Shown: positions 23,468-31,903 of the stretch, piece by piece | How the letters are laid out: each line of letters starts with the position of its first letter | How positions within the stretch are numbered: position 1 is the stretch's first letter | From: a virus | DNA: 46,986 nt | Direction: 5' to 3' (one strand) | Virus record (IMG/VR): IMGVR_UViG_3300024999_000160 | Span: 1-46,986 of that record | The notes under the pieces: model-generated | Database searches by the model: none | What the model was told of the DNA's origin: nothing | The model's input: the letters and a program-made list of their open reading frames with translations, nothing else | Translations under genes and position numbers: made by a program

Positions 23468-24010
23468 TTATTTATTTTGATCTAATCCTAATATTTTTTT
23501 ATACTTATTCTTAATGAAATCACGTACAGGTATTAAACCCGATCCTCCCATAGCAATACCGTTCTCTAAAACACTTGAAACTTCTACAAACACAATTGCA
23601 CTATATATAACACCTGAAATTTCTTTACCAAATAGAATTCCATCTACTACACATAGTTGATTAGAAATGTACATTAATATTGCATATAAAATAACTTTTA
23701 CTGATATCCCATTCTTTAATTGTCTACTTGTCAGTTTTTTTTCTTGCCATGCCTTAAAATAGTTAGAGAAATTTAATGAATCATAATTAGTTATCACAAT
23801 ACTAATATGTTTCGTTAAAATATCAACTATGGATAAAACTAATATAAAGACAACAATTTCTTTTGGATAACCAATTTGACTCAAGAAGACACCAAAGATA
23901 AAACTTAAAAGAAGTATTCCTCTGTCAAAAAAACGAGCGATAATATCTAATGCTTGTAAATATATTTCATTCCACATATTATTTTTGTCCACCTCTTTCA
24001 CAATTGACAT
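23468..24010 (-). CDS. Phage holin (toxin-secretion/lysis holin family)
   Basis: 180 residues with helices at about 28-48, 52-70, 105-123 and 130-150. The block KLTSRQLKNGISVKVI and the later SSVLENG segment are typical of the four-helix phage_holin_4 family (TIGR01593-like, from memory). The protein would form membrane lesions that release the endolysin. GAAAGGGG precedes the ATG. It follows the amidase gene, separated by hairpins, so it is partly independent in expression. Confidence 0.85.
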   Translation of the reverse strand: MSIVKEVDKNNMWNEIYLQALDIIARFFDRGILLLSFIFGVFLSQIGYPKEIVVFILVLSIVDILTKHISIVITNYDSLNFSNYFKAWQEKKLTSRQLKNGISVKVILYAILMYISNQLCVVDGILFGKEISGVIYSAIVFVEVSSVLENGIAMGGSGLIPVRDFIKNKYKKILGLDQNK

Positions 24011-24051
24011 TTGACTTTGCCCCTTTCTTATGATATTATTCCAACTAAGGT

Positions 24052-24111
24052 TAACAAAGCTCGTACTTTGTTTTACCTAGCAAGTCTCAGATCGGGCAGT
24101 TCTGAGCTTGC
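24052..24111. repeat. Two hairpins in the holin leader
   Basis: AACAAAG / CTTTGTT (24052-24058 with 24065-24071) and GCAAG-CTCAGA / TCTGAG-CTTGC (24080-24111, one bulged T). Both sit 40-100 nt before the holin start and could time its expression. Confidence 0.55.
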
Positions 24112-24154
24112 GATACATAAACAATAGAATATAAATAATTTTTTATGGTAGCAA

Positions 24155-24182
24155 AGAGGTGTAAATATATTATTACACCTCT
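24155..24182 (-). terminator. Terminator of the amidase gene
   Basis: A perfect 10-bp stem AGAGGTGTAA / TTACACCTCT with an AT loop, 20 nt after the amidase stop codon; TTTGC follows on the minus strand, so termination is probably partial. Confidence 0.65.
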
Positions 24183-24202
24183 AGTTGAAGTTTGTTTTAT
24201 AA

Positions 24203-25057
24203 TTATCCTAGATACTTTCCGACAGCTTGAGCAGTATCATACTTCGTATTTCCACTCAATAAAATCTCATTTTGATGATTTACAGAACCACCTCCGACAA
24301 TGATCAATTTCTTAGCACTCATAGCTTCTTTTGGGATAGTCCCATTAAACCTAGTAAATAAAGCACAGTTTCCATTCTTTACACAGACATCATGACCACT
24401 CCAATAGTCTTCCTTTGAAAATAAAAGTACAGCAACGTCTAACACATTATCATCTCCTTGATTATTATTTATTGTTGATTGAGTAATTGAGATTGCTTGT
24501 TCTTTATAGGCCAATCCTAAGAAATTACATATACCTCTTGCTATAGCACTCGAAACCTTATCATCCCACTTAGAATCTTTCATTAATGCTTCTTCTTTAG
24601 GATTAGAAATAAATCCAATTTCAGTTAATATAGCAGGACAATCTGTTTCACGTAAAACATGATAGTTAGCAGTCTTTAAGCCTCTGTCAAATAAATTGGT
24701 GGCAGGAACTAATTTTTGATGCACTGCTTCTGCCAACACTCTGCCTTTTCCAACAGATGTTAGTGAAAATGTTTCTACACCATGCGAGTCTGCTGAGTAA
24801 GAATTACAGTGAATTGAGATAAAATAATCACTTTTCCAAGCATTTGATTTATTTGTCACATCATATAAATCTCCATCTTGATATACTAATGTTTCTATCC
24901 CATTAAATTTGAGTTTATTAGAAACTAAATCAGCTATCTCTTTTGTTTCAATATATTCTTTATATCCTGTTGCTCCAATTGCACCTGGATCATATCCATT
25001 TGAATCTGAATTATTGACTCCTTTTGGGCCATGACCTGCATTGATAAAAATTTTCAC
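24203..25057 (-). CDS. Endolysin: N-acetylmuramoyl-L-alanine amidase (Amidase_3)
   Basis: 284 residues starting at GTG (AGGAAGGTG upstream). The Amidase_3 domain covers residues 1-180: zinc ligands H9 (NAGHG), a Glu in the EYIETKE helix (37-40) and H83 (SIHCNS), with catalytic E146 (LTEIGFISN). It cuts the MurNAc-L-Ala bond. Residues about 205-284 (VLDVAVLLFSKEDYW...KLIIVGGGS) form a C-terminal domain like the CW_binding_2 wall-binding repeats. No signal peptide, so release depends on the neighbouring holins. Confidence 0.93.
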   Translation of the reverse strand: MKIFINAGHGPKGVNNSDSNGYDPGAIGATGYKEYIETKEIADLVSNKLKFNGIETLVYQDGDLYDVTNKSNAWKSDYFISIHCNSYSADSHGVETFSLTSVGKGRVLAEAVHQKLVPATNLFDRGLKTANYHVLRETDCPAILTEIGFISNPKEEALMKDSKWDDKVSSAIARGICNFLGLAYKEQAISITQSTINNNQGDDNVLDVAVLLFSKEDYWSGHDVCVKNGNCALFTRFNGTIPKEAMSAKKLIIVGGGSVNHQNEILLSGNTKYDTAQAVGKYLG

Positions 25058-25091
25058 TATTTCACCTTCCTAAATTTTATTTCCAAATTCC

Positions 25092-26504
25092 CTATACATC
25101 TTCCCTAACAAAAACAACTTTAGCATTCTTAAATTCCCATTGATCTTTCATAATTCTGCGCACATCATTTGCTTCATTTTTATCAGCAAAATTACCTATT
25201 GCTACTTTGTAATATTTTCCAATCTGATTAACAAAAATATCATAATTAAATCCTCCATTAATCAATTCATCGACTAGTTTTTCAGCATCACTTTCTATTT
25301 TGGTAGATAAAACTTGCACAGAATAATACTTATCAGTATCCACAATTGTTATGTATTTTGTGTCTGTTTTGTTTAAATATTTTGCATTAACTTTAACTTT
25401 ACCAATTGAATTTGAATTTGCAATTAATAAGCCATTGCTATCTATTGTTGCAATAGATGGATTTGAGGTTGACCATTCTGCTTTATCTGTAACGTATTCT
25501 TCTGTTTTATGATTATTATTTGCTATTGCACTTAGCTGTAAAGAATCCCCATAAAATAATTTTGTTGCATTTAATTCAGAAGTTATATCTAATTTTTTTA
25601 TTTTTGATAATGGATCAGGTGGGAATTTAGATTCGTTGGAGTCTATTATTGCATATGCCTCACGAAATGGAAAATCGGCAGAAAGCCAACAATAACCTTT
25701 CATGGGAGAATTCCAATTTTCTCCCCAACTATTCTGTTCAAGATAATACAACTTACCTGGAACAACGTCATAAGAATATCCTATTAATACTCCCGAATGA
25801 TTCCCAAAATATGTATGGTAAGTATAATCAGGATTAGAAATGATGCCATCAGGACTTGATGGGTTCATATAATTTGAGTATACGGGGAATGTAACATAAA
25901 TTGGTGATATGGTCTGTATTGCAGTTTTAATTTGTTCATCTGAATTTAATTTTATATAGTTATCTATTCGATGATTTTTTGCTTCGTCAATCATGGGTTG
26001 AGTTATTTTTGCATGAAGTTCGTTATAGTTACCATTGTCTGGGAAAGTTTCAAAACTACAATCGCCAAAATATTTAATTCCATTCAAGGCATTAATGCTG
26101 TACATTCCGTTCCCTTTATAAGATCCCCATCTGTAAGCGTATATGAAACCATTAGAAAAATCCATATCTGGAGCATCAGAATTTAATGACATTGTTGTTA
26201 AAATCGATCTGAGGGCAAAAGAAACACAACCAGGGTAGGAGCCTTGATCTAGAACTTTTGAAAGATGAGGTATGACATAAGAATTAGCATTTAAATTAGT
26301 TGTTTTTATTATATTTTTATTTTCTTCCATATAATCTGAAAACGATATAGAACCTGTCTCATTTGGGGATGGAATTGCGTCAAGCACACGTTGAGTGTTA
26401 TTTTGTGGTTGATTATTGTTTGTATTGGCAAGTAAAGGTAATTGGTTTCCTAATAATAAACTTGTAGATAAAATTAAAGATAATGCTAATTTATTTAATT
26501 TCAT
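25092..26504 (-). CDS. Secreted papain-like (C1) protease with Big_2 and SPOR domains
   Basis: 470 residues with a signal peptide (MKLNKLALSLILSTSLLLG, cleavage near LLANT). The C1A-type catalytic set is visible: oxyanion Q87, C93 (QGSYPGC), H236 (GNHSGVLIGY) and N258 (QNSWGENW). Residues about 305-385 form a Big_2-like Ig domain (SATANN-type strands, STSNPSIATIDSNG) and about 390-468 a SPOR-like domain (YYSVQVLSTKIESDAEKL) that would bind denuded peptidoglycan. It lies 34 nt upstream of the endolysin start in the lysis cassette. A secreted wall-targeted protease is uncommon there; it may modify surface proteins or act in lysogeny. Confidence 0.85.
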   Translation of the reverse strand: MKLNKLALSLILSTSLLLGNQLPLLANTNNNQPQNNTQRVLDAIPSPNETGSISFSDYMEENKNIIKTTNLNANSYVIPHLSKVLDQGSYPGCVSFALRSILTTMSLNSDAPDMDFSNGFIYAYRWGSYKGNGMYSINALNGIKYFGDCSFETFPDNGNYNELHAKITQPMIDEAKNHRIDNYIKLNSDEQIKTAIQTISPIYVTFPVYSNYMNPSSPDGIISNPDYTYHTYFGNHSGVLIGYSYDVVPGKLYYLEQNSWGENWNSPMKGYCWLSADFPFREAYAIIDSNESKFPPDPLSKIKKLDITSELNATKLFYGDSLQLSAIANNNHKTEEYVTDKAEWSTSNPSIATIDSNGLLIANSNSIGKVKVNAKYLNKTDTKYITIVDTDKYYSVQVLSTKIESDAEKLVDELINGGFNYDIFVNQIGKYYKVAIGNFADKNEANDVRRIMKDQWEFKNAKVVFVREDV

Positions 26505-26635
26505 TTTGATCTCCTTTTAAGAAATAAAAAAGATAGGACATAAATATCTACCCCCTTTGTATTGGAAATATTTTTCTAATAACCAAATAAATTTACAATT
26601 CAAAATGTTTTATATTTCTGACCTAAATAATTAAT

Positions 26636-26665
26636 AAAAGAGAGTGATTAATTTCACTCTCTTTT
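26636..26665. terminator. Integrase terminator
   Basis: A perfect 12-bp stem AAAAGAGAGTGA / TCACTCTCTTTT with a TTAATT loop, 34 nt after the integrase stop; it can act in both directions. Confidence 0.85.
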
Positions 26666-26699
26666 AAATGTGTATTATAAGTTAATAATTATTTTAAAC

Positions 26700-27683
26700 T
26701 CATTGGTTAAAACATTTTTTATATGTTTGGTTAATTTGATCTTCTGTAACATCGATATATCCCATAGTGGTAGAAACTGAACTGTGGCCCATAATTTCTT
26801 TTACAACGCTTAAATTTGCTCCACTCGAAGTCATATTTGTACATAAAGAATGGCGAAAAACATGTGGATGTAGTGACTTAGTTATTCCTGAACGCAAAGC
26901 AATGATTCTAATTTCTCTTTGTATTCCCTTCATTGATAATTTTCTATACGGTTTCCTAATTGTTATAAATAAAGCAGAATCATCATCTGTCCTAGATTCT
27001 AAATATTTATTTAAATAAAATTTTGCTTTAAATCCAAAATGAACGATTCTTTCTTTATTTCCTTTACCTATTATATGTATTGTCATATTCGCCCAATTAA
27101 TATCATTAAATCTATCAATATTATATATTTCCTGAAGTCTGCATCCTGACGCATACATAATCTCAACCATGCTTTTTTCTCTAAGAGTTACACAAGATTC
27201 TCTAACTAATTCCAATTCTTCGATTGTTAATGCTTTTGGTAATCGTTTCTCTTTCTTAGGAGTCTTGATATTAAAAGCATTATCTTTTGCGATAATATCT
27301 TCATTCCTTAACCAACTGAAGAAAGTTTTTAATATGGAGATTTTCTTTGACAGTGAACTAATTTTTAATTTATCCCATTTACTCAAATACATTCTAATAT
27401 CATTAGTTGTGATATCTTCTGCTTTTTTATGAATATGTTTTGCAAAAATGGATAATTCTAGTTTATAACTTTTTAGGGTTGATTCGCTTAACCTCTCTAT
27501 TTTTTTACCAGAAATAAATAAATTTATCTTTTCTTGTAGGTCTGTATAATCATCAGTATATGTAGTCATTGAAATATTATATTTTGATATTATAGAAAAT
27601 AAATTATGTATTTCTAAGTCTGTATTTAATTGAGGAAAATTATTTATTATTTCTTGTTGAAGCAAATCATTATAAATTGACAT
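26700..27683 (-). CDS. Tyrosine recombinase / phage integrase (XerC/D-like)
   Basis: 327 residues from ATG 27683; a TTG four codons earlier sits on the ribosome-binding site. The N-terminal SAM-like core-binding domain covers about residues 45-130 (SESTLKSYKLELSIFAKHI). The catalytic domain has R182 (GCRLQEIYN), a beta-hairpin Lys (GKGNKERIV), H274 and R277 (LHPHVFRHS), H300 (MGHSSVSTT) and nucleophile Y309 (GYIDVT), so all active-site residues are present. It would integrate or resolve the element. Its promoter and start codon are covered by two copies of a palindromic site, suggesting autoregulation. No att core could be identified. Confidence 0.93.
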   Translation of the reverse strand: MSIYNDLLQQEIINNFPQLNTDLEIHNLFSIISKYNISMTTYTDDYTDLQEKINLFISGKKIERLSESTLKSYKLELSIFAKHIHKKAEDITTNDIRMYLSKWDKLKISSLSKKISILKTFFSWLRNEDIIAKDNAFNIKTPKKEKRLPKALTIEELELVRESCVTLREKSMVEIMYASGCRLQEIYNIDRFNDINWANMTIHIIGKGNKERIVHFGFKAKFYLNKYLESRTDDDSALFITIRKPYRKLSMKGIQREIRIIALRSGITKSLHPHVFRHSLCTNMTSSGANLSVVKEIMGHSSVSTTMGYIDVTEDQINQTYKKCFNQ

Positions 27684-27752
27684 AGTATGTACCAATTCCT
27701 TTCTTTTTATTCATTTGTTCTCTAGGAAAATAATATCATACTATGCCAATTT
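27674..27752. promoter_or_regulatory. Paired palindromic operator-like sites at the integrase gene
   Basis: AAATTG-a-CATAGTATG at 27674-27689 and its near-complement CATACTATG-c-CAATTT at 27737-27752 match at 15 of 16 bases. Each contains the 9-bp palindrome CATA-N-TATG. The right copy fills the -35/-10 spacer of the integrase promoter; the left copy covers its start codon. Confidence 0.6.
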
Positions 27753-27758
27753 ATGCAA
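27730..27758 (-). promoter_or_regulatory. Integrase promoter
   Basis: TTGCAT (27758-27753), 17-nt spacer, TATTAT (27735-27730) on the minus strand, about 45 nt before the ATG. Confidence 0.6.
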
Positions 27759-27816
27759 GGAAAATAATTATTTATTAGTTTTAGTTAGTGAACTTCTCCT
27801 ATCTACTATACAGTAA

Positions 27817-28068
27817 CTACATTGGTAATCCTTCGTCCTTTTCTATTGCATCGATGCAATGATTCGGGTCTATTTTATTCAGTAAAGAGCAGATAAATTT
27901 ACATAATCTGCAATCCTTTTTGACTAGGTGCTTTCCCATTCGACTACTCATTGTTTCATCAGGACAACCGCCTAAAACTGTGTTGAAAAATTGATCAATC
28001 GAAATAAGCAAATTCCAGATGTATCTTTTCGTCTTCTCCCATAAATATCTTTTCACCGTGCTCACCAC
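27817..28068 (-). CDS. Small conserved-type phage tail-region protein
   Basis: 83 residues, GTG start overlapping the stop of the upstream gene; an internal GTG at 28056 is an alternative. The sequence NLLISIDQFFNTVLGGCPDE followed by TMSSRMGKHL and a C-terminal CRLCKFICSLLNKIDPNHC block recalls a small protein family often found beside phage tail-fibre genes; I know no function for it. One amphipathic or membrane-associated helix near residues 17-32 is possible. It ends the tail operon before the integrase. Confidence 0.65.
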   Translation of the reverse strand: MVSTVKRYLWEKTKRYIWNLLISIDQFFNTVLGGCPDETMSSRMGKHLVKKDCRLCKFICSLLNKIDPNHCIDAIEKDEGLPM

Positions 28069-28526
28069 ACAAATACTTCGACTTGTTCAACTGTAGTGAT
28101 TGTCGGGGCTAAAATTTGTGCTTTCATTTCAAAATAGCGAAACAACTTTGACTCCATATGTGTTTGACCATCTATAGCAAGTTGAATAAATTGCTCTCTT
28201 GCATGAGGCACTACCCCCGCATCACTGGTCGGCCAATCAATTGTTTGAATAGTTGGAACTAAGGCAAGTAAAGCCATCTTCTTTCCGAAGTTCCCCTGAT
28301 ACTCAATATCAAATTTGTATTGATGCTCTACATCTGTACAGAAGGATGAAAATCCATTCAGAATATCTTGGTTGCAAGCTGTGTTCAGTTCTATGATTTT
28401 TTGTTGTTGGATTTCTGAAAGAGTAGGGCGAGAGGCAAGCAATTCCGCTTCTCTCTGTGCTATTTCTTCAGGTGTGAAGTCAACTTCAATTATTCCATCT
28501 TTTGTAATAATCAATTTGTCTACCAA
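28062..28526 (-). CDS. Tail-fibre-associated protein (DUF4376-like)
   Basis: 154 residues from a TTG start, with GGGGGTGAAG ahead of it at the end of the previous gene. After an acidic start (DFTPEEIAQREAELLASRPTL) the segment IIELNTACNQDILNGFSSF and the later YKFDIEYQGNFGKKMALL match the DUF4376 pattern common in tail-fibre assembly proteins. It probably helps assemble or cap the fibre encoded just upstream. Confidence 0.75.
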   Translation of the reverse strand: MVDKLIITKDGIIEVDFTPEEIAQREAELLASRPTLSEIQQQKIIELNTACNQDILNGFSSFCTDVEHQYKFDIEYQGNFGKKMALLALVPTIQTIDWPTSDAGVVPHAREQFIQLAIDGQTHMESKLFRYFEMKAQILAPTITTVEQVEVFVW

Positions 28527-29345
28527 TTACTTCACCCCCATAAGAATTAATTGAGAGCCTACGCTAAACATGGCAGAGTTTATATTAAGAATGGATATCT
28601 TTGATATTGTATTAACAGCGGTAGTTACTCCATAGAACGTACTTGGATAGGTATAAAGACTAAGATCCGTATAACCACTAATTGCAATTATACTATTTTG
28701 CTTTAATGGGACATTTGTTAGTAACGCCTCTATAAAATTAGAGTAATTAAGGTAAGTTCGTCCTAAATCAAAATATGTCGAAGTTGAGGCGTTGCCACTT
28801 GTCTGACCAAAAGATACATTTCTATAAGTACTAGTACTTAGGTCATTAATTCTTAGTACGAGTTGTTCCCCATTTGACTGGTTATTGTTTAGGCTCATTA
28901 GCAATTTAAAGAATCTATAATTAGTTAGGTCTAAATTTAAAAATTCAATTACTCCGACAGCACTTGCTAAATTAACCTCAGCTATTTTCTCCCATGCCCC
29001 GTCACTCAAGCTAACTGTTTTCCACTCAGGAGCTGTTTCACCTGCATTCATGGCGAGTAGTTGACTTGCTGTTCCTTTTGGTAATCTTGTTAATGCATCT
29101 ACGCCCGAACCGTAAACTATATCTCCTGCTGCGATATTCGCAATTCCGATGTTTCTAGGCGTGTGTGCGTCTGTCGCATCTTCCGCCAAATGCGACACAA
29201 CAGTGTTGCTTAAATTTGTCACATTAGTATTTGTAGTATCTAAAGCACTCTTATTTGCTTTCTCGACTATTTCCCCTGCACCATTTAAAACAGAGATTTC
29301 ATTTGATATGTTCTCTACATCTTGTATTATTTTTGGTTTTGACAA
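28527..29345 (-). CDS. Tail fibre protein
   Basis: About 272 residues; TTG 29345 is preferred because GAGGTG lies 9 nt before it, while GTG 29357 is inside that site. The N-terminal half is coiled-coil and fibre-like (VVSHLAEDATDAHTPRNIGI, DIVYGSGVDALTRL); the C-terminal half is a Ser/Thr/Asn-rich beta domain (KIAEVNLASAVGVIEFLNLD...) ending SQLILMGVK, like lectin-type fibre heads. Likely a receptor-binding or fibre protein. Confidence 0.75.
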   Translation of the reverse strand: MSKPKIIQDVENISNEISVLNGAGEIVEKANKSALDTTNTNVTNLSNTVVSHLAEDATDAHTPRNIGIANIAAGDIVYGSGVDALTRLPKGTASQLLAMNAGETAPEWKTVSLSDGAWEKIAEVNLASAVGVIEFLNLDLTNYRFFKLLMSLNNNQSNGEQLVLRINDLSTSTYRNVSFGQTSGNASTSTYFDLGRTYLNYSNFIEALLTNVPLKQNSIIAISGYTDLSLYTYPSTFYGVTTAVNTISKISILNINSAMFSVGSQLILMGVK

Positions 29346-29406
29346 TTCAATATTCACCTCGTTTTCTATAAATGTTTAATAATCTATTATTAGTAGATAT
29401 GCATTT

Positions 29407-30759
29407 TTATCCAGTTACCGTCCATCCCTTACCTGTAGCAATTGTTCTAGTACATGTCGCTGCTCCCGTAGAACCTGTAATATTTACAGTTTTGGATGTA
29501 ACTGTTGGCAATGAAGTAAATATCGTATCTAGTTGCGCAGCAGTTAAAGCCGTATATTGCAGATCAAGTTGTGGGGCAGTAGCATCGCTAAATGTACTTG
29601 AAGCATGAAATATTAAGGTAGCTACTTTATTAAGTTTACCTGATGTACCTTTTAACCCCAATTTAGATACTTTAGCATTTGATAAATTAATAGAAGTAAG
29701 TTGCTCACAATAATCAAACATAGTGGTAGCTATTATAGATGATGAGTTTAATGCAAAATTTGTGGTTATTAATGAAGATAGATTGTAACAGCTATTAAAC
29801 ATAGATGAGGCATTTGTTACTGATACCATACTACTTATATCTATATTTAATAGATTGTAACAGCTATTAAACATAGATGAGGCATTTGTTACTGATACCA
29901 TACTACTTATATCTATATTTAATAGATTGTAACAATTAGAAAACATAGATGATGTATCTATTACTGATACCATACTACTTATATTAACGCTTTGTAGATT
30001 ACGGCAGTTAGAAAACATAGATGAGGCATTTGTTACTGATACCATACTACTTATATCTATATTTTGTAAAGAATAGCAGTTAGAAAACATAGATGATACA
30101 GTTATTACTGATACCATACTACTTATATCTATATTTTGTAGCTTATGGCAACTAAAAAACATATATGATGTAGTTGTTACTGATTCCATACTACTTATAT
30201 TAACGCTTTGTAAAGAATAGCAGTTAAAAAACATATATGATGTAGTTAAACAAGACAATAGCAATTCTTTTACATTGAAACTTTCGAGTAACCCACAACT
30301 AACTATTGGTGATGTTGCTTTATAAAAAGCGTTTGCCAATGTAGTAATATTAATTGCATTAAAAACACAAGACAAAATGTGATGTGCTTGGTTTTGTGTT
30401 GCTAGTGAATGTGATGTAACAGCAAAAGAAGTTAAATTCCCACTTACGGGGCTAATAACTATCTTAAACGTAGTATATCCTCTGCTACAAACCTGACCAG
30501 CTCCTACCGTATAAGTATGTTGAGCTGTTGCTCCACTATCAAAATTCCCACTCGTTCCATCTCCCCAATCGATATGATACTGGCCTGAAGATGTAGTACA
30601 GATGAATGCATAAGTTGCCATTGTTGTATCTGCAACTAATAAGTTTATATTTCCATCAGCACAATTATCAATATTTATCCAATCTGATGGAGCAATCCAA
30701 GGCGCTACAGTAATCCCATCCATTAGACTGTTACTTAATAATTTATCACTTAATAACAC
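29407..30759 (-). CDS. Tail protein with PKD-like domain and DUF285/BspA leucine-rich repeats
   Basis: 450 residues. About residues 45-110 form a PKD-like beta domain (YHIDWGDGTSGNFDSG). From about 165 to 345 there are seven or eight 24-residue repeats of the kind SSMFSNCYNLLNIDISSM, the bacterial surface LRR (DUF285) pattern. The C-terminus (LDTIFTSLPTVTSKTVNITGS) resembles the end of other phage fibre proteins. Two repeats are DNA-identical 72-bp tandems (about 29785-29928), showing recent repeat expansion. Probably a surface-binding adhesin on the tail. No signal peptide, consistent with virion assembly. Confidence 0.8.
   Translation of the reverse strand: MLLSDKLLSNSLMDGITVAPWIAPSDWINIDNCADGNINLLVADTTMATYAFICTTSSGQYHIDWGDGTSGNFDSGATAQHTYTVGAGQVCSRGYTTFKIVISPVSGNLTSFAVTSHSLATQNQAHHILSCVFNAINITTLANAFYKATSPIVSCGLLESFNVKELLLSCLTTSYMFFNCYSLQSVNISSMESVTTTSYMFFSCHKLQNIDISSMVSVITVSSMFSNCYSLQNIDISSMVSVTNASSMFSNCRNLQSVNISSMVSVIDTSSMFSNCYNLLNIDISSMVSVTNASSMFNSCYNLLNIDISSMVSVTNASSMFNSCYNLSSLITTNFALNSSSIIATTMFDYCEQLTSINLSNAKVSKLGLKGTSGKLNKVATLIFHASSTFSDATAPQLDLQYTALTAAQLDTIFTSLPTVTSKTVNITGSTGAATCTRTIATGKGWTVTG
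29780..29938. repeat. Identical 72-bp tandem repeats in the LRR gene
   Basis: Two adjacent 72-bp units, each containing AACAGCTATTAAACATAGAT and ending near CTATATTTAATAGATTGTAA, are identical, and neighbouring units are close variants. In-frame (24 codons), so repeat number can change without breaking the gene. Confidence 0.8.
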
Positions 30760-31088
30760 TATTCATCAACCTCTACTCCCCATATACGATATTTCAGATC
30801 AGTTGCCACCTCTCCCTTAACATATATTTTCTCTGTAGCAAATAAAGGAGCATTTAAATCAGTTACAATCCTAGTGTCTTTTAAAGGAATTTGCTTATCA
30901 CCACTTAATAAAGTTGTTCCAACTTTCAAATTACCATACTTATCTGCTACATTAGAATTATATATCCAAAATCCTTGAATATTAAAGATTCTGCCCGAAA
31001 CAGGTGTATAATCTACTCCTCCATCTTGAATTGCAACTTCACTATCTGTCATTGAACCTTCAAATTTTTTATAAATATCTACTGCCAT
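30759..31088 (-). CDS. 109-residue tail-module protein
   Basis: Starts MAVDIYKKFEGSMTDSEVAI with the ATG overlapping the upstream stop (TAATG) and ends overlapping the start of the LRR gene, so the three are translated in series. All-beta character (GRIFNIQGFWIYNSNVADKYG; LKYRIWGVEVDE). It may be a small fibre connector or collar; no family recognised. Confidence 0.65.
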   Translation of the reverse strand: MAVDIYKKFEGSMTDSEVAIQDGGVDYTPVSGRIFNIQGFWIYNSNVADKYGNLKVGTTLLSGDKQIPLKDTRIVTDLNAPLFATEKIYVKGEVATDLKYRIWGVEVDE

Positions 31089-31849
31089 TATCGTCTAACC
31101 CCCATCTGTAATCGTTTCATTTTTTGTAAATAGTCACTCTGCTCTACCTTACTATTAATCTCATCCTGCAACCCTTGACTTAATTTAATCTTCTCAATGC
31201 TTAAATCATTCAATTGACTTCCAGATACTAAATCATCAACATCTACAATTTTCTTCAAAACAGCAAAATAAATTTTCTCTTCAGTATTTATACTCCATCC
31301 AGTCAGGTCAATACTAATTCCATCTACTCCTAAAGTGAAATTTTCATTCTCAAATAATTCTACTCCCATATAACTAACCATAAGAGAATCTGTCGCTTGT
31401 GAGTATGAAACGCCAATAGGAATATTTGTTACTCCATCGGTTAACGCTTGATATGTAGATTTAAGCGTAGTTGAATATACATTGCTATCCCAATTAGTTT
31501 TTTCTGTATCAGAAACTAAACGATGCGTAGAATCATCACTTAACTCAGATAAAGAAGTAGGAATAGCATTTTGTATCTCTGTCAATAATCCTGCTACCAT
31601 AAATAATTGAACTTTATCTCCAATTATAAATTCCTTGGCAGTAGTTCCATCTTTCGCTCTTCCTATAGTAAATATATTTCCATTCTTTAATGTTACTTCT
31701 ACAATCTCATTTGAAGTATTGCTCCCCAAGGTTATATAGAATGGAGTTGGAGGAAAATTATCTTCAGTTACAGTAATTGTTAAGTCAGAAACTCCTACTG
31801 CTGATGCTAGAACACTTTCTGAATTATTAGACACATTATGAAAACTCAT
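31088..31849 (-). CDS. Tail fibre / structural protein
   Basis: 253 residues with AAGGAAGTG before the ATG. The N-terminal 85 residues are a small beta domain (SESVLASAVGVSDLTITVTE, FYITLGSNTSNEIVEVTL) of the kind seen at the start of phage fibre proteins. The middle has a LSELSDDSTHRLVSDTEKTN segment, a repeat motif common in tail fibres, and the C-terminus is helical. A shaft or adaptor role is likely. Confidence 0.72.
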   Translation of the reverse strand: MSFHNVSNNSESVLASAVGVSDLTITVTEDNFPPTPFYITLGSNTSNEIVEVTLKNGNIFTIGRAKDGTTAKEFIIGDKVQLFMVAGLLTEIQNAIPTSLSELSDDSTHRLVSDTEKTNWDSNVYSTTLKSTYQALTDGVTNIPIGVSYSQATDSLMVSYMGVELFENENFTLGVDGISIDLTGWSINTEEKIYFAVLKKIVDVDDLVSGSQLNDLSIEKIKLSQGLQDEINSKVEQSDYLQKMKRLQMGVRR

Positions 31850-31903
31850 ATAATCACTTCCTTTTAATTTGATTAGAGGATGTTAGTGCTAAAATTTTTT
31901 ATA

